A stretch of 64,000 nucleotides of DNA from Micromonospora haikouensis (GTDB lineage Bacteria > Actinomycetota > Actinomycetes > Mycobacteriales > Micromonosporaceae), in assembly GCF_900091595.1 (NCBI RefSeq), contig NZ_FMCW01000002.1, positions 261,337-325,336 on the forward strand, in the 5' to 3' direction. Positions within the stretch are counted from its first letter, which is position 1. Every line of letters starts with the position of its first letter. A model generated the notes under the pieces. That model saw only the letters and a list, made by a program, of their open reading frames with translations, made no database searches and was not told the origin of the DNA. Made by a program: the position numbers and the translations under genes. Shown piece after piece: positions 7,354-16,524 of this stretch.

Positions 7354-8576
7354 GCCGGCTCCCCGGTGGGCAGCCGTGCCCGGACCCGCCACCGCCCGTC
7401 CGCCGGGCCCGCCGTGAAGCCGCCGCCCAGCAGCACCGCGCGCTCGCGCATCCCGACCAGCCCGGCGCCCGCGCCGGGCGCCGCCGCGCCGCCCGCCCGC
7501 AGCGGGTTCGCCACGGCCACCACCACCTCCGTCGGCCCGTACGTCACGACCAGCTCCGCTTCGCCCGCGCCGTGCTTGAGCGCGTTGGTCAGCGACTCCT
7601 GCACGATCCGGTACGCCGCCAGGTCCACCCCCACCGGCAGCGGACGCGCCCCGCCGGTCACCTCGGTCCGCACGGCCAGCCCGGCGGCGCGCATCCGGCC
7701 CACGAGGCGGTCCAGCTCGGCGAGGCGTACCCGGGTCGCCTCCTCGGCCGGATCCACGGCGTCGTCCGGCGCGGGCCCGACGCCCGTCGTGGGCTCCCGC
7801 AGCAGCCCGATGAGCTGCCGCATCTCCGCCAGGCCCTGCACGCTGTTCTCCCGGATGACCCGCAGTGACGAGGCCACCTGCTCCCGGTCCAGCCCGGGGA
7901 CGGTGAGCGCGGCGGTGGCGTGGATGGCCACCGCGCCGAGATGGTTGGCGACCACGTCGTGCAGCTCCCGGGCCATCCGGGACCGCTCGGCGCGGACCGC
8001 CTCGCGCCGGTCCAGCTCGGCCAGCCGGGCGGTCTGCTCGGCCCGGGCCCGTTCCTCCGCGGCCCGTGCCCGCTCGGCCGCCGCCTGGTCCCGGTACTGC
8101 CGCACGCTGATCCCGGTCAGCACCGGCACGACGCCGACCAGCACCACCGGCACGCCCAGCGCGACCCCGCGCCAGTGGCCGAACGCCACCACCCCGCCGA
8201 CGGCGGCGAGCAGGCTCAGCGCCACGCTGCCCCGCAGCAGCCAGCGCCACAGCCGGGGCGGGCCGTACACGCAGGAGTCGTAGAGCACCTGGGTGTAGAT
8301 CAGCGCGGTGCCGAGGGTGGTGCCGAGCGCGACGTCGACGCCGAGCGCCGCCGTGCCGAGGGCCAGCCCCGTGCGGGTGGCCACCCGCCGCAGGGCCACC
8401 GCCGCCGACACGGCCACCAGCGACGGCAGGAAGGCCGCCGTGGGCACGCCGGGCCGCGGGGTGATCGCCAGGTGCGTGCCGAGGCCGAGCAGCGCCAGCC
8501 CGCCCGCGAGGGCCACGCCGGCCAGCGCCACGTCCCGCCCCGCGGTGCCGGACCGGAGCCAGGGCGGCAGTCGCAT
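7350..8576 (-). CDS. Membrane histidine kinase (HisKA_3 type)
   Basis: Sensor kinase of a two-component pair. From ATG 8576 it has 408 residues with four to five hydrophobic segments in the first 155 (for example VALAGVALAGGLALLGLG), a short coiled stretch rich in Ala/Arg/Glu, the phospho-acceptor His206 in MARELHDVVANHLG, and an ATPase domain with the N box around Asn331 (QESLTNALKHG) and a GLVGMRER motif. No large extracytoplasmic domain exists, so the signal is probably sensed in or near the membrane. The start is uncertain: GGAGG abuts this ATG, and GTG 8594 is possible. Confidence 0.9.
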   Translation of the reverse strand: MRLPPWLRSGTAGRDVALAGVALAGGLALLGLGTHLAITPRPGVPTAAFLPSLVAVSAAVALRRVATRTGLALGTAALGVDVALGTTLGTALIYTQVLYDSCVYGPPRLWRWLLRGSVALSLLAAVGGVVAFGHWRGVALGVPVVLVGVVPVLTGISVRQYRDQAAAERARAAEERARAEQTARLAELDRREAVRAERSRMARELHDVVANHLGAVAIHATAALTVPGLDREQVASSLRVIRENSVQGLAEMRQLIGLLREPTTGVGPAPDDAVDPAEEATRVRLAELDRLVGRMRAAGLAVRTEVTGGARPLPVGVDLAAYRIVQESLTNALKHGAGEAELVVTYGPTEVVVAVANPLRAGGAAAPGAGAGLVGMRERAVLLGGGFTAGPADGRWRVRARLPTGEPA

Positions 8577-8755
8577 CCTCCGATCCCACCACACCCGCCG
8601 CCGCGCCGGCTCCGACCAGGGCACGAGGCCGCGTCCCCCGAAGGAGGTACGCCCCGACGCGGTCCATCGTTCGGCGTACCCGGATCTCGTCGCCCGGGTC
8701 GAGGGCGGGGCGCACGGCGGGCGGCACGCTGGACCCACGGACAGGGGAGGTCGTC

Positions 8756-9295
8756 GTGCTGGTCGCGGTCATCGTCGGGTGCGAGATCGGGTTCTGGGTG
8801 CTGCTCGTGGCGGGACTCGTCGCCCGCTACCCGCTGCGTCGCCCCCGCCTCGGCGCGGCGCTGCTGGTCTGCGTACCCCTGGTCGACCTGGTGCTGCTCG
8901 CGGCGGCCGCGCTGGACCTGCGGCGCGGGGCCACCGCGGACACCACCCACGGCCTGGCCGCCGCCTACCTCGGGTTCTCGGTGGCCTTCGGGCACTCGCT
9001 GATCCGCTGGGCCGACCAGCGCTTCGCCCACCGCTTCGCCGGCGGCCCGCCGCCGGTCCGGCCGCCGCGCCACGGCTGGGCCCGCGCCCGTCACGAGTGG
9101 CGGGAGTGGGCCAAGGGCCTGCTCGGCTGGGCCGTGGCCTGCGCGTTGCTCGTGGCGGCGATCGCCTTCGTCGGTGACGCCGAACGCACCCGGGCCCTGT
9201 GGGACTTCGCCCGCACCCTCACCGTCGCCCTGGTGATCTGGCTGGTCGCGTTCCCGGTCTGGGAGACGATCTTCCCGCGCCGCCCCCGCCGCTGA
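8756..9295 (+). CDS. Integral membrane protein of unknown function
   Basis: A 179-residue protein with four to five predicted membrane helices (about residues 3-23, 34-52, 66-82, 123-141, 152-171) separated by a basic loop (PPRHGWARARHEWREW). GTG 8756 follows AGGGGAGG by five bases. It is divergent from the two-component operon, and its upstream region overlaps the kinase leader, so a shared control region is possible. I do not recognise the family. Confidence 0.75.
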   Translation: MLVAVIVGCEIGFWVLLVAGLVARYPLRRPRLGAALLVCVPLVDLVLLAAAALDLRRGATADTTHGLAAAYLGFSVAFGHSLIRWADQRFAHRFAGGPPPVRPPRHGWARARHEWREWAKGLLGWAVACALLVAAIAFVGDAERTRALWDFARTLTVALVIWLVAFPVWETIFPRRPRR

Positions 9296-9400
9296 GGTGG
9301 GGTACGCGCCGCACGGCGCGTCCGCCCGCCCCAGTACGGTGACAGAGCACGCGGGCCAGGGGCCGGCCGGCGGGCGAGGAAGAGCGTGAGGAGACCGCCG

Positions 9401-9751
9401 ATGGCGCACGGGGAGGCCGAGCCGGGCTGCGCCCAGGGGGAGTCCTGCCGGCCGGGCCACCACGAGCCGGCGGCGAAGCATCCCCGCCGGCTCACCGGGA
9501 CGACCCATCCTGCCGAGCCGACCTGCGGCCGGGCCGTGGAACCGACCTGCGGCCGGGGCGCCGCGCCGGCCGACGAGGACGCCCCGGTGCCCCGCCAGCG
9601 CGCCGCCGAGCCGCCCGCCGACGACGAGTCCGGCCGGGCCGCTGCCTGCCGCAGCGACCTGCCCGGCTGGGCCGGCGCGCACCGGCACGGCCCGGTCCGC
9701 CCCCGGCACCGGGTCGTGCGCCGGGAGCGCCCGCCGCGCCGCTGGTGCTGA
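9401..9751 (+). CDS. Small Cys/His/Arg-rich hypothetical protein
   Basis: The 116 residues show no recognisable fold: five Cys, many His, Arg and Pro, and a short internal duplication (EPTCGR twice). Support for coding comes from a GAGGAG site seven bases before ATG 9401 and from third codon positions that are almost all G or C. No hydrophobic segment is present. It could be disordered or metal-binding, but a chance open frame in GC-rich DNA is still possible. Confidence 0.42.
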   Translation: MAHGEAEPGCAQGESCRPGHHEPAAKHPRRLTGTTHPAEPTCGRAVEPTCGRGAAPADEDAPVPRQRAAEPPADDESGRAAACRSDLPGWAGAHRHGPVRPRHRVVRRERPPRRWC

Positions 9752-9824
9752 GGCCGCGCCGCTGGTGTTGAGCTCCGCGCCGCCGGTGCGGGGAGAGCAC
9801 GCGCCGCCGGTGCCGAGAGCACGT

Positions 9825-9852
9825 CGGCCCCGCGCCGAGCGGCACGGGGCCG
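9825..9852 (-). terminator. Hairpin terminator after the 9859-10614 gene
   Basis: CGGCCCCG (9825-9832) pairs with CGGGGCCG (9845-9852), with an inner GCC/GGC stem around a GAGC loop. It lies six bases past the stop of the minus-strand gene. There is no T-tract, as usual for high-GC actinomycetes. Confidence 0.55.
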
Positions 9853-9858
9853 GGCCCG

Positions 9859-10614
9859 TCAGCGGGTACGGCGGCGGATCAGCAGCGCGATCCCGGCCAG
9901 CCCGAGGGTGATCACCAGCATCACCCCGACGTTGAGCAGCAGCAGCCGCTGCAACTCGTCGAGCGCCTCGTCGATGTCGCCGGCCGGGTTCAGCGAATCG
10001 TCGGGCAGCACCCGCTCGCCGCCCCCGACGCCGCCGCTGACCGTGTCGACCTGCCGCTCCAGCGGCACCCCGACCGTCCGCAGCGTCTCGGACATGCTGA
10101 GCCGGCCGAGGAACCAGCCGGCCTTCTCCTTGCGGGCCGGGTCCGGCTGCTTCGCCGGCCGGTAGACCCGGGGGCCGCCCTTGGCCAGCGGGTAGAGGTC
10201 GTACGTCTGGGTGGCGATCTCCCCGACCAGCACCACCACCGTGTACTTCGGACCCAGGTCGGCGGGCTTCGGCCCGCTGGCCGCCCCGGTGGGGCCCAGC
10301 CAGCTCACCTGGTCGACGACCGCGACCACCTCGACGGGGTGGGCGGTGGCCCGTAGCCGCAGCGGCTCGGCCAGCCCCTCGCCGGTGATGTCCACCCCGG
10401 CCGGGAGGGTCTTCTTCGGCACCTTGCGGGCCAGCGCCGCGCTGGCGGCGGCGGCCGCGTCGGCCAGCGCCGCGCCCGTCGTCGCCGGACCCGTCGTCGC
10501 CGGACCCGTGGCCGTGCCGGCCGCCCGGGCCGGCCCCGCCACTGCCGTCGCCAGCGCCGTCGCCAGCAGCGCTCCCGCTGCCGCCCGGCTCAGCCGCCTC
10601 ACCTGTCGGACCAT
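9859..10614 (-). CDS. Secreted, C-terminally membrane-anchored protein of unknown function
   Basis: The 251 residues begin with a signal peptide (MVRQVRRLSRAAAGALLATA, cleavage probably after AGPARA), continue with an Ala/Thr-rich linker and an extracytoplasmic region of about 150 residues, and end with one membrane helix (LLLLNVGVMLVITLGLAG) followed by IRRRTR. ATG 10614 has GAGGAGG directly upstream; a start 48 bases earlier would put polar residues before the signal. I do not recognise the ectodomain. Divergent from the CopC-like gene across 227 bases. Confidence 0.78.
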   Translation of the reverse strand: MVRQVRRLSRAAAGALLATALATAVAGPARAAGTATGPATTGPATTGAALADAAAAASAALARKVPKKTLPAGVDITGEGLAEPLRLRATAHPVEVVAVVDQVSWLGPTGAASGPKPADLGPKYTVVVLVGEIATQTYDLYPLAKGGPRVYRPAKQPDPARKEKAGWFLGRLSMSETLRTVGVPLERQVDTVSGGVGGGERVLPDDSLNPAGDIDEALDELQRLLLLNVGVMLVITLGLAGIALLIRRRTR

Positions 10615-10841
10615 CGCCGCCTCCTCGCCCCGTTCGATTTGGATGGCTTCGCTGCAGGTCACGCGTTGGTCGGTCGATGGCGGTGACCATGCCCACAGGG
10701 CGGGGCGCCCACCTGAAAGACTGCGCAGAACGTCGATCGGTTGCAGCTGTTGGATCGGGAATTGGAACTATCTGCGATCTCAGCTCGACTAATCAATCGG
10801 CCGTAGATCAGCGGGCGGATAGTACCTTTACGGAGGTGTAC

Positions 10842-11477
10842 ATGGGGGGCAGGTTCCCACGAGTGGCGCGTACCTGGTTGGCCGTGCTCGGCGTGGCGTT
10901 CGGTGTGTCGCTCGTGCTCCCGGCTGCGCCGGCCGCCGCGCACAACTCACTGAGCGGCAGCAACCCGGCCAACGGCGCGCGGATCGCCACCGCGCCGGAG
11001 CTGATCGAGCTCCGGTTCCTGGCGAAACCGAACCCGGGTACGACGAAGATCACAGTCACCGGGCCGGACAATGTGGCCGCCCTCGACGGGGAGCCGACCT
11101 TCTCCGGAACGCGGGTGCGGATCCCGTTCGCGCCCGGCAAGGCCGGCCTCTACATCGTCGGCTACCAGCTCGGATCCGCCGACGGCCACCCGATCAAGGG
11201 CGAGGTGCGGTTCACCCTCACCACCGGCACCCCGGCCGAGTCCCCGTCGCCGTCGGCCGCCGCGCCGGAGTCCGTCCCACCGTCGGACGCCCCGTCCGCC
11301 GCCGCGCCGTCGTCGGCCGCCGCGACCCCGGAGGGCGCCGGCAGCGCCGTGCCGGCCGCCAGCGAGTCGACCGACGGGGGCCCGCCCGGCTGGCTCTGGG
11401 CGCTGGGCGGTGGCGTGCTGCTGGTCTCCGCCGCTGCCGTCGGGTTCGCCGTGCGCCGCCGTCGCGCCGGCACCTGA
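10842..11477 (+). CDS. CopC-like copper-binding protein, membrane anchored
   Basis: Extracytoplasmic beta-sandwich of the CopC/YobA family, implicated in copper binding or delivery. The signal peptide ends near AAPAAA, placing His34 at the mature N-terminus, as in CopC proteins that chelate Cu(II). Family signatures are SNPANGARI, PELIELRF and SADGHPIKGEVRF. A Pro/Ser/Ala-rich spacer of about 60 residues then leads to one membrane helix (WLWALGGGVLLVSAAAVGF) and a basic tail. ATG 10842 follows CGGAGG by about six bases. No CopD domain is attached or adjacent. Confidence 0.88.
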   Translation: MGGRFPRVARTWLAVLGVAFGVSLVLPAAPAAAHNSLSGSNPANGARIATAPELIELRFLAKPNPGTTKITVTGPDNVAALDGEPTFSGTRVRIPFAPGKAGLYIVGYQLGSADGHPIKGEVRFTLTTGTPAESPSPSAAAPESVPPSDAPSAAAPSSAAATPEGAGSAVPAASESTDGGPPGWLWALGGGVLLVSAAAVGFAVRRRRAGT

Positions 11478-11495
11478 CCGACCCCGGGCAGGACG

Positions 11496-11531
11496 CGTAG
11501 GGGCCCGCCGGTCCACCGGCGGGCCCCTACG
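11496..11531. terminator. Bidirectional terminator between the copC-like gene and gltX
   Basis: Perfect 17-bp stem (11496-11512 with 11515-11531, arm CGTAGGGGCCCGCCGGT) with a two-base loop, between two convergent genes and within 20 bases of both stops. The symmetry suits termination from either side. Confidence 0.85.
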
Positions 11532-11544
11532 GTCGCGTACCCGA

Positions 11545-12954
11545 TCAGGGCAGGCGCAGGCGGGCGGCGCGCAACCGGGCGAGGGTGCGCTCGCGACCCA
11601 GCACCTCCAGCGACTCGAACAGCGGCAGCCCGACGGTGCGGCCGGTGACCGCCACCCGGACGGGCGCCTGGGCCTTGCCGAGCTTGAGGCCGCGCTCCGC
11701 GCCGACCGCCTCCAGCGTCGCCTTCAGCGACTCGGCGTCCCACGACGCGAGCCCCTCGTACGCGGCGACCGTCGCGTCGAGCAGCTCCGCCGCGCCCTCC
11801 TTCATCGCCTTCGCCCACGCGGCCTCCTCGATGCTCGGCGAGGCCAGGAAGAGGAAGTCGACGTTGGGCACGATCTCGCTGAGCACCGCGATGCGGGTCT
11901 GGGCCAGCGGGGCGACGGCGGCGAACGCGGCCTCGTCGAACTCCGCCGGCTGCCACGGCGGCGGGGCGATGGTGTCGGTGCCGGTCAGCCACGGCCGGCA
12001 CGCGGCCACGAACTCGTCGACCGGCAGCGCCCGGATGTAGTCGCCGTTGAACGCGCGCAGCTTCTTCTCGTCGAAGAATGCGGGGGAGGGGTTGACCTCC
12101 TCCAGCCGGAACTCGTCCTCGATCACCGACCAGGGCACGATCTCCCGGTCGCCCGACGGGGCCCAGCCCAGCAGCATCAGGTAGTTGCGCATCGCGGCGG
12201 CGAGGTAGCCCTCGTCCCGGTACGCCTCCAGGGCGACCTTGTCGCGCCGCTTGGACAGCTTCTGCCGCTTCTCGTTGACCACCACGGGCACGTGCGCCCA
12301 GACCGGCGGCTTGACGCCCAGCGCGTCCCACAGCAGCTGCTGCTTCGGCGTGTTGGGCAGGTGCTCCTCGGCCCGGATCACGTGGGTGATCCCCATGGTC
12401 ATGTCGTCGACCACGTTGGCCAGCAGGAACACCGGGGAGCCGTCGCCCCGGGCGATGACGAAGTCCTCGATCAGCCTGTTCTCGAACGTCGGCTCGCCCC
12501 GGATCAGGTCGACCACCATGGTCTCGCCCGTGTCCGGGGTGCGGAACCGCAGCGCGCGCCCCTCGCCGGCCGGCAGGCCCCGGTCGCGGCAGAAGCCGTC
12601 GTAGCCGGCGTACTGCGAGCCGGTGCGCGCCTGCACGGCCTCGCGGGTGCAGTCGCAGTAGTACGCCCGGCCGCCCTCGTGCAGCCGCTGCGCGGCGGCC
12701 CGGTGCTCGGCGGCGTACGACGACTGGAAGTAGGGGCCCTCGTAGCTGCCCCGGGCGATGCCGATCCAGTCCAGCGCCGACAGGATGCCCTCGGTCCACT
12801 CGGGCCTGTTGCGGGCCGCGTCGGTGTCCTCGACGCGGAGGACGAACACCCCGCCCTGCTGCCTGGCGAAGATCCAGTTCTGCAGGGCCGAGCGGGCGCC
12901 GCCGACGTGGAACATTCCGGTCGGGGAGGGGGCGAAGCGTACACGTACCGTCAC
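11545..12954 (-). CDS. gltX: Glutamyl-tRNA synthetase
   Basis: Charges tRNA-Glu, and in actinobacteria lacking GlnRS probably also tRNA-Gln. The class I signatures are [13 protein letters not shown] (HIGH-type, His16) and KLSKR (residues 232-236, KMSKS-type). Cys100, Cys102 and Cys122 follow the zinc-binding pattern of bacterial GluRS. The 469-residue length is normal. The start [11 protein letters not shown] matches the family and leaves no room for an extension. A family A palindrome lies about 30 bases upstream, and a bidirectional terminator closes the gene. Confidence 0.96.
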   Translation of the reverse strand: MTVRVRFAPSPTGMFHVGGARSALQNWIFARQQGGVFVLRVEDTDAARNRPEWTEGILSALDWIGIARGSYEGPYFQSSYAAEHRAAAQRLHEGGRAYYCDCTREAVQARTGSQYAGYDGFCRDRGLPAGEGRALRFRTPDTGETMVVDLIRGEPTFENRLIEDFVIARGDGSPVFLLANVVDDMTMGITHVIRAEEHLPNTPKQQLLWDALGVKPPVWAHVPVVVNEKRQKLSKRRDKVALEAYRDEGYLAAAMRNYLMLLGWAPSGDREIVPWSVIEDEFRLEEVNPSPAFFDEKKLRAFNGDYIRALPVDEFVAACRPWLTGTDTIAPPPWQPAEFDEAAFAAVAPLAQTRIAVLSEIVPNVDFLFLASPSIEEAAWAKAMKEGAAELLDATVAAYEGLASWDAESLKATLEAVGAERGLKLGKAQAPVRVAVTGRTVGLPLFESLEVLGRERTLARLRAARLRLP

Positions 12955-12984
12955 GTCCCCAGCCTACGGCCGCCGGGAAGAGGT

Positions 12985-13034
12985 TTAAGGAGGGGCCCCT
13001 TGTTAACGCATTCTGTATAGGAAGGGCCCCCTGC
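12985..13034. repeat. Dispersed palindrome family A, copy 3
   Basis: AGGGGCCCCTTG and the facing AAGGGCCCCCT pair with one mismatch around a loop containing GTTAACGCATT. It lies between the MFS gene's 3' end and the gltX start, both on the minus strand, so it could end the sugar operon or influence gltX transcription. Confidence 0.82.
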
Positions 13035-13058
13035 AATCACCCGTCACGCCATCACCCG

Positions 13059-14336
13059 TCACGCCACGCCACGGATCTTGACGACGAGCGCGCTGCCGAG
13101 CAGGGTGACCGCCGCGGTGGCCGCGTACAGGGTGGGGTAGCCGCCCAGGTGCACCACGATCGGGGCGGACAGCGCCGGACCGAGCACCTGCGGCGCGCTG
13201 TTCGCGATGTTGATCACCCCGAGGTCCTTGGCCCGGTTCGTGGCCGCCGGCAGCACCTCGGTGATCAGCGCCGCGTCCACCGACAGGTAGACGCCGTAGC
13301 CCGCGCCGAGCAGCACCGCCGCGACCATCGCCGTCGGCCAGACCGGCGCGACGGCCAGCAGCAGCGCGGCCACGGCCATCACCAGCCCGGAGGTGATCAC
13401 GAAGACCTTGCGCCGGCCCGAGCGGTCGGAGAGCCGGCCGGAGACCACGGCGGTGAGGATCATCCCGAGCGTGTAGAGCAGGATCAGCACCAGCAGCCCG
13501 CCCTCGGGGTCGGGATAGCGCACCCCGTCGGCGAGGAAGTACAGCAGGTACAGCGTGCCCAGCGCGTTGCCGAGCTGCACCAGGAACCGGGTGAGCCAGG
13601 CCCAGGCGAAGTCCGGGTGCCGGCGCGGGCTGATCCACATCGAGGCGAGCAGCGCGCCCACCCGCAGCGGCGGCCGGTGCGCCCGGGGCAGCGGGTCGTC
13701 GGCGGTGAGCAGCGCGAACGGCAGCGACAGCAGCAGCACGGCCAGCGCGATCGTGGCGTACCCGGCGGCGTTGCCGGTCACCACCGCCGTCACCAGCACC
13801 GCGCCGAGCACCAGGCCCAGCGACTGCGGGATGCCCACCCAGCCGGAGACGCCGCCGCGCTGCAGCACCGGCACCCGGTCGGGGATGCCGGCGGTGAGGC
13901 TGGCCAGCATCGCGTTGAAGCAGACCTGGGCGGCCACCCAGCCGACCGCGACCCCGGCGATGGTGTCCTGCCGGGCCAGCAGCACCAGGGCGAGCGCGCC
14001 GAGCACCGCGCCGCCGGCCGTCCAGACGTGCCGGCGGCCCAGCTCCCGGCCGCCCACCCGCAGGCAGGTGCGGTCCGACAGCGCCCCGGCGAGCGGGTTG
14101 GCCAGCACCGCGGCGAGCGCGCCGAGGCCGGTGACCACGGCGAACATGGCCTCCTTGTCGCCCGGGGCGATCCGCTCGATCTGCTGGGGCAGCAGCACCT
14201 GGATCGGGGTGAAGAAGGCCATCCACACCCCGAGGTTCGCCGCGAAGATCAGCGCGATCCAGCTCCGCCGCACCGGGACGGTCGGCTCGGCGAGCGCGGC
14301 GGGCAGCGACGCCGGTGTCGGGTCGACGGTGGTCAC
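13059..14336 (-). CDS. MFS transporter, probably for a glycoside or sugar
   Basis: Major facilitator of 425 residues with about twelve hydrophobic segments and the loop motif GALSDRTCLRVGGRELGRRHV between helices 2 and 3 (read in parts). A polar N-terminal tail of about 25 residues precedes helix 1. It starts at GTG 14336, only four bases after the beta-glucosidase stop, so the two are co-transcribed and the cargo is probably the glucosidase substrate or product. That assignment is inferred from position alone; drug efflux is the alternative. Confidence 0.87.
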   Translation of the reverse strand: MTTVDPTPASLPAALAEPTVPVRRSWIALIFAANLGVWMAFFTPIQVLLPQQIERIAPGDKEAMFAVVTGLGALAAVLANPLAGALSDRTCLRVGGRELGRRHVWTAGGAVLGALALVLLARQDTIAGVAVGWVAAQVCFNAMLASLTAGIPDRVPVLQRGGVSGWVGIPQSLGLVLGAVLVTAVVTGNAAGYATIALAVLLLSLPFALLTADDPLPRAHRPPLRVGALLASMWISPRRHPDFAWAWLTRFLVQLGNALGTLYLLYFLADGVRYPDPEGGLLVLILLYTLGMILTAVVSGRLSDRSGRRKVFVITSGLVMAVAALLLAVAPVWPTAMVAAVLLGAGYGVYLSVDAALITEVLPAATNRAKDLGVINIANSAPQVLGPALSAPIVVHLGGYPTLYAATAAVTLLGSALVVKIRGVA

Positions 14337-14340
14337 GGCG

Positions 14341-15723
14341 CTACTCCGCGTCGGATGTGACGCGGCGGGCGGCGGGCGCGGCGGCGGCCGTGCCGGGCCG
14401 CGTCACGGCGTCGCGCAGCCAGGCGTACGACGACTTGGGCGTGCGCGCCCCGGTGCCGAAGTCGACGTGCACGAGGCCGAAGCGCTTGGTGAAGCCCTCC
14501 GCCCACTCCCAGTTGTCCAGCAGCGACCAGACGAAGTAGCCCGTGACGTCCACGCCGTCGTCGATCGCCGCCCGCAGGGCGCGCAGGTGGGCGTCGAGGT
14601 AGGCGATCCGGTCCGGGTCGTGGACCCGGCCGTCGGCATCGGGTACGTCGTCGTAGGCGCAGCCGTTCTCGGTGACCTGGATCGGGGGCAGCCGGTCGCC
14701 GTAGCGGTCGCGCAGGCCGGTGAGCAGCTCGCGCAGCCCGTCGGGGGCCACCGGCCAGCCGAAGGCCGTGCGCGGGTACCCGGCGAGTTCCACCAGCTCG
14801 AACGGCAGCGGCGAGCCGGGCTCGGGCGCGCGTACCCCCGAGGGGTTGTAGTAGTTGACGCCGAGCACGTCGAGCGGCGCGGCGATGACGGCCAGGTCGT
14901 CGCCGCGCACGAGCCTTGGGTCGAGGTCGAGCAGGTCGGGGTAGCCGAGGCCGAGCAGCGGGTCGGTGAACAGCCGGTTGTGCAGCGCGTCGTACGCGGC
15001 GGCGGCGGCCCGGTCGGCGTCGGTGTCGCCGGCCGGGCGCACGGGCGAGTAGTTGTTGGCGATGGCGATCGGGCTGCCGGTGCGGGCGCGCAGCGCGGCG
15101 ACGGCCAGCCCGTGCCCGAGGAGCTGGTGGTGGGCCGCCGGGAACGCGTCGAACAGCAGCGTCTGGCCGGGGGCGTGCTCGCCGGTGCCGTAGCCGAGGC
15201 TCATGTGGATGAACGGCTCGTTGAGGGTGATCCACAGCTTCACCCGGTCGCCGAGCCGGGCGGCGACCAGGTCGGCGTACTCGGCGAACCGGGCGGCGGT
15301 GTCCCGGTGCAGCCAGCCGCCGGCGTCCTGGAGGGGCTGCGGCAGGTCCCAGTGGTAGAGCGTGGCGACCGGGTCGATCCCGGCGGCGGCCAGGTCGTCG
15401 ACGAGCCGGTCGTAGAAGTCGAGGCCGGCGGCGTTGGCGGGCCCGGTGCCGCCCGGCTGGACCCGGGGCCAGGCCACCGAGAACCGGTACGCCGACACCC
15501 CGAGCCCGGCCATCAGCGCGACGTCCTCGGCGTGCCGGTGCCAGTGGTCGCAGGCGACGTCGCCGGTGCTGCCGTCGGCGATCAGCCCGGGGGTGTGCGC
15601 GAACGTGTCCCAGATGGAGGGCCCCCGGCCGGCGGCGGTCGCCCCGCCCTCGATCTGGTACGCGGAGGTGGAGACTCCCCAGCGGAATCCGGCCGGGAAC
15701 TCGGGCAGCGGCTCGGTGGTCAT
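14341..15723 (-). CDS. GH1 beta-glucosidase
   Basis: Retaining glycoside hydrolase of family 1, 460 residues, the normal length for bacterial members. Catalytic acid/base Glu169 lies in TLNEPF and nucleophile Glu352 in TENGCAYDD; the N-terminal FRWGVSTSAYQIEGG and the NYYNPSGV segment are typical. No signal peptide, so it should hydrolyse imported beta-glucosides such as cellobiose in the cytoplasm. First gene of a two-gene operon with the MFS transporter. The 253-base upstream region holds CGAACGTGAAACGTGTTCG, only partly symmetric and not convincing as an operator. Confidence 0.94.
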   Translation of the reverse strand: MTTEPLPEFPAGFRWGVSTSAYQIEGGATAAGRGPSIWDTFAHTPGLIADGSTGDVACDHWHRHAEDVALMAGLGVSAYRFSVAWPRVQPGGTGPANAAGLDFYDRLVDDLAAAGIDPVATLYHWDLPQPLQDAGGWLHRDTAARFAEYADLVAARLGDRVKLWITLNEPFIHMSLGYGTGEHAPGQTLLFDAFPAAHHQLLGHGLAVAALRARTGSPIAIANNYSPVRPAGDTDADRAAAAAYDALHNRLFTDPLLGLGYPDLLDLDPRLVRGDDLAVIAAPLDVLGVNYYNPSGVRAPEPGSPLPFELVELAGYPRTAFGWPVAPDGLRELLTGLRDRYGDRLPPIQVTENGCAYDDVPDADGRVHDPDRIAYLDAHLRALRAAIDDGVDVTGYFVWSLLDNWEWAEGFTKRFGLVHVDFGTGARTPKSSYAWLRDAVTRPGTAAAAPAARRVTSDAE

Positions 15724-15976
15724 GCGCTCTCCAGGCGGCAGGGGCCGGCGCGTCCGCGGGCGCGGGACGCGCGACGTCCCACGATGCCGGCTAGGCAGCC
15801 AGCGAACGTGAAACGTGTTCGGACTCTAGGCCGCGGCGGGAGTTTGCGCCATAGGCCGGCGGCGATCGGGGCGCAAGGGTTTTCGGCGTGTCTTTTCCAA
15901 AGTTGTCCGATTGCGTCCGATTTAGCGCATAGAGTGCCGAATATCGCGGATGTCCTCAGTGGGGGAAAGAACGAAA

Positions 15977-16423
15977 ATGATCCTCGTGGAACGCAGTGCG
16001 CACGTGATGGCGCCGGTGGAAGCGGTCTGGGAAGTCGTGCAGCGGGCCGAGCAGTTGCCGGCCTGGCTGGCGGGAGTTCGCGCGGCGGAGGTCCTCTCGG
16101 GGGAGGGCTTCGGCCGGCGACAACTGGTCCAGGCCGGGCGCGGGTCGGCGCACGAGGCCGAGGTGATCGCCTTCCAGGAGCCGACCCTGATCGGCTGGCG
16201 GGAGCGCGCCAAGGGCGCCGGTGCCCGAGCCGAGGCCCGCACCGAGATCTACGTCCAGCTCACCGCAGACGAGGAGGAGGGCGGGACCATCGTGCGGCTC
16301 ATCGTCGTACGCTGGCCCGCCGGCCCGGTCAAGGCCGCCCTCCTCCGGCTCGGGCTGCGGCGGGTCGGCGCCGACCTGGAGGACTCGCTGGCCCGGCTGA
16401 CCGACCTGGCCGCCGTCGGCTGA
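15977..16423 (+). CDS. SRPBCC (polyketide cyclase/dehydrase-like) protein
   Basis: Small START-like helix-grip protein of 148 residues. The opening ILVERSAHVMAPVEAVWEVV and the middle EVIAFQEPTLIGWRERAKG fit the family, as does the closing amphipathic helix (ADLEDSLARLTDLAAV). Such proteins bind hydrophobic ligands; the ligand here is unknown. I take ATG 15977, ten bases after GGGGGAAAG, over an in-frame ATG at 15950 that lacks a ribosome site. It stands alone, convergent with the next operon. Confidence 0.82.
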   Translation: MILVERSAHVMAPVEAVWEVVQRAEQLPAWLAGVRAAEVLSGEGFGRRQLVQAGRGSAHEAEVIAFQEPTLIGWRERAKGAGARAEARTEIYVQLTADEEEGGTIVRLIVVRWPAGPVKAALLRLGLRRVGADLEDSLARLTDLAAVG

Positions 16424-16451
16424 GCGGGGCACGTCTCACCGCGCCATCCGC

Positions 16452-16504
16452 GACGGCGGTGGCCCGACCCGTCCCGGCCAGGGGCGCGACGGACCACCGC
16501 CGTC
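16452..16504. terminator. Inverted repeat between convergent genes, probable terminator
   Basis: GACGGCGGTGG (16452-16462) pairs perfectly with CCACCGCCGTC (16494-16504) across a 31-base GC-rich loop that can fold further. It sits between two converging 3' ends (16423 and 16525). Confidence 0.5.
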
Positions 16505-16524
16505 ACACTGCCCGGCGCGGGCCG

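Noticed and set aside
8300..10696. A 798-codon minus-strand frame from the kinase leader to the 10614 gene
   Set aside because: It crosses two terminator-like regions and genes on both strands, shows no domain, and is Gly/Arg-rich throughout.
15803..15822. LacI-type operator before the GH1 glucosidase
   Set aside because: CGAACGTGAAACGTGTTCG has only five matching bases per arm; too weak to annotate without conservation data.
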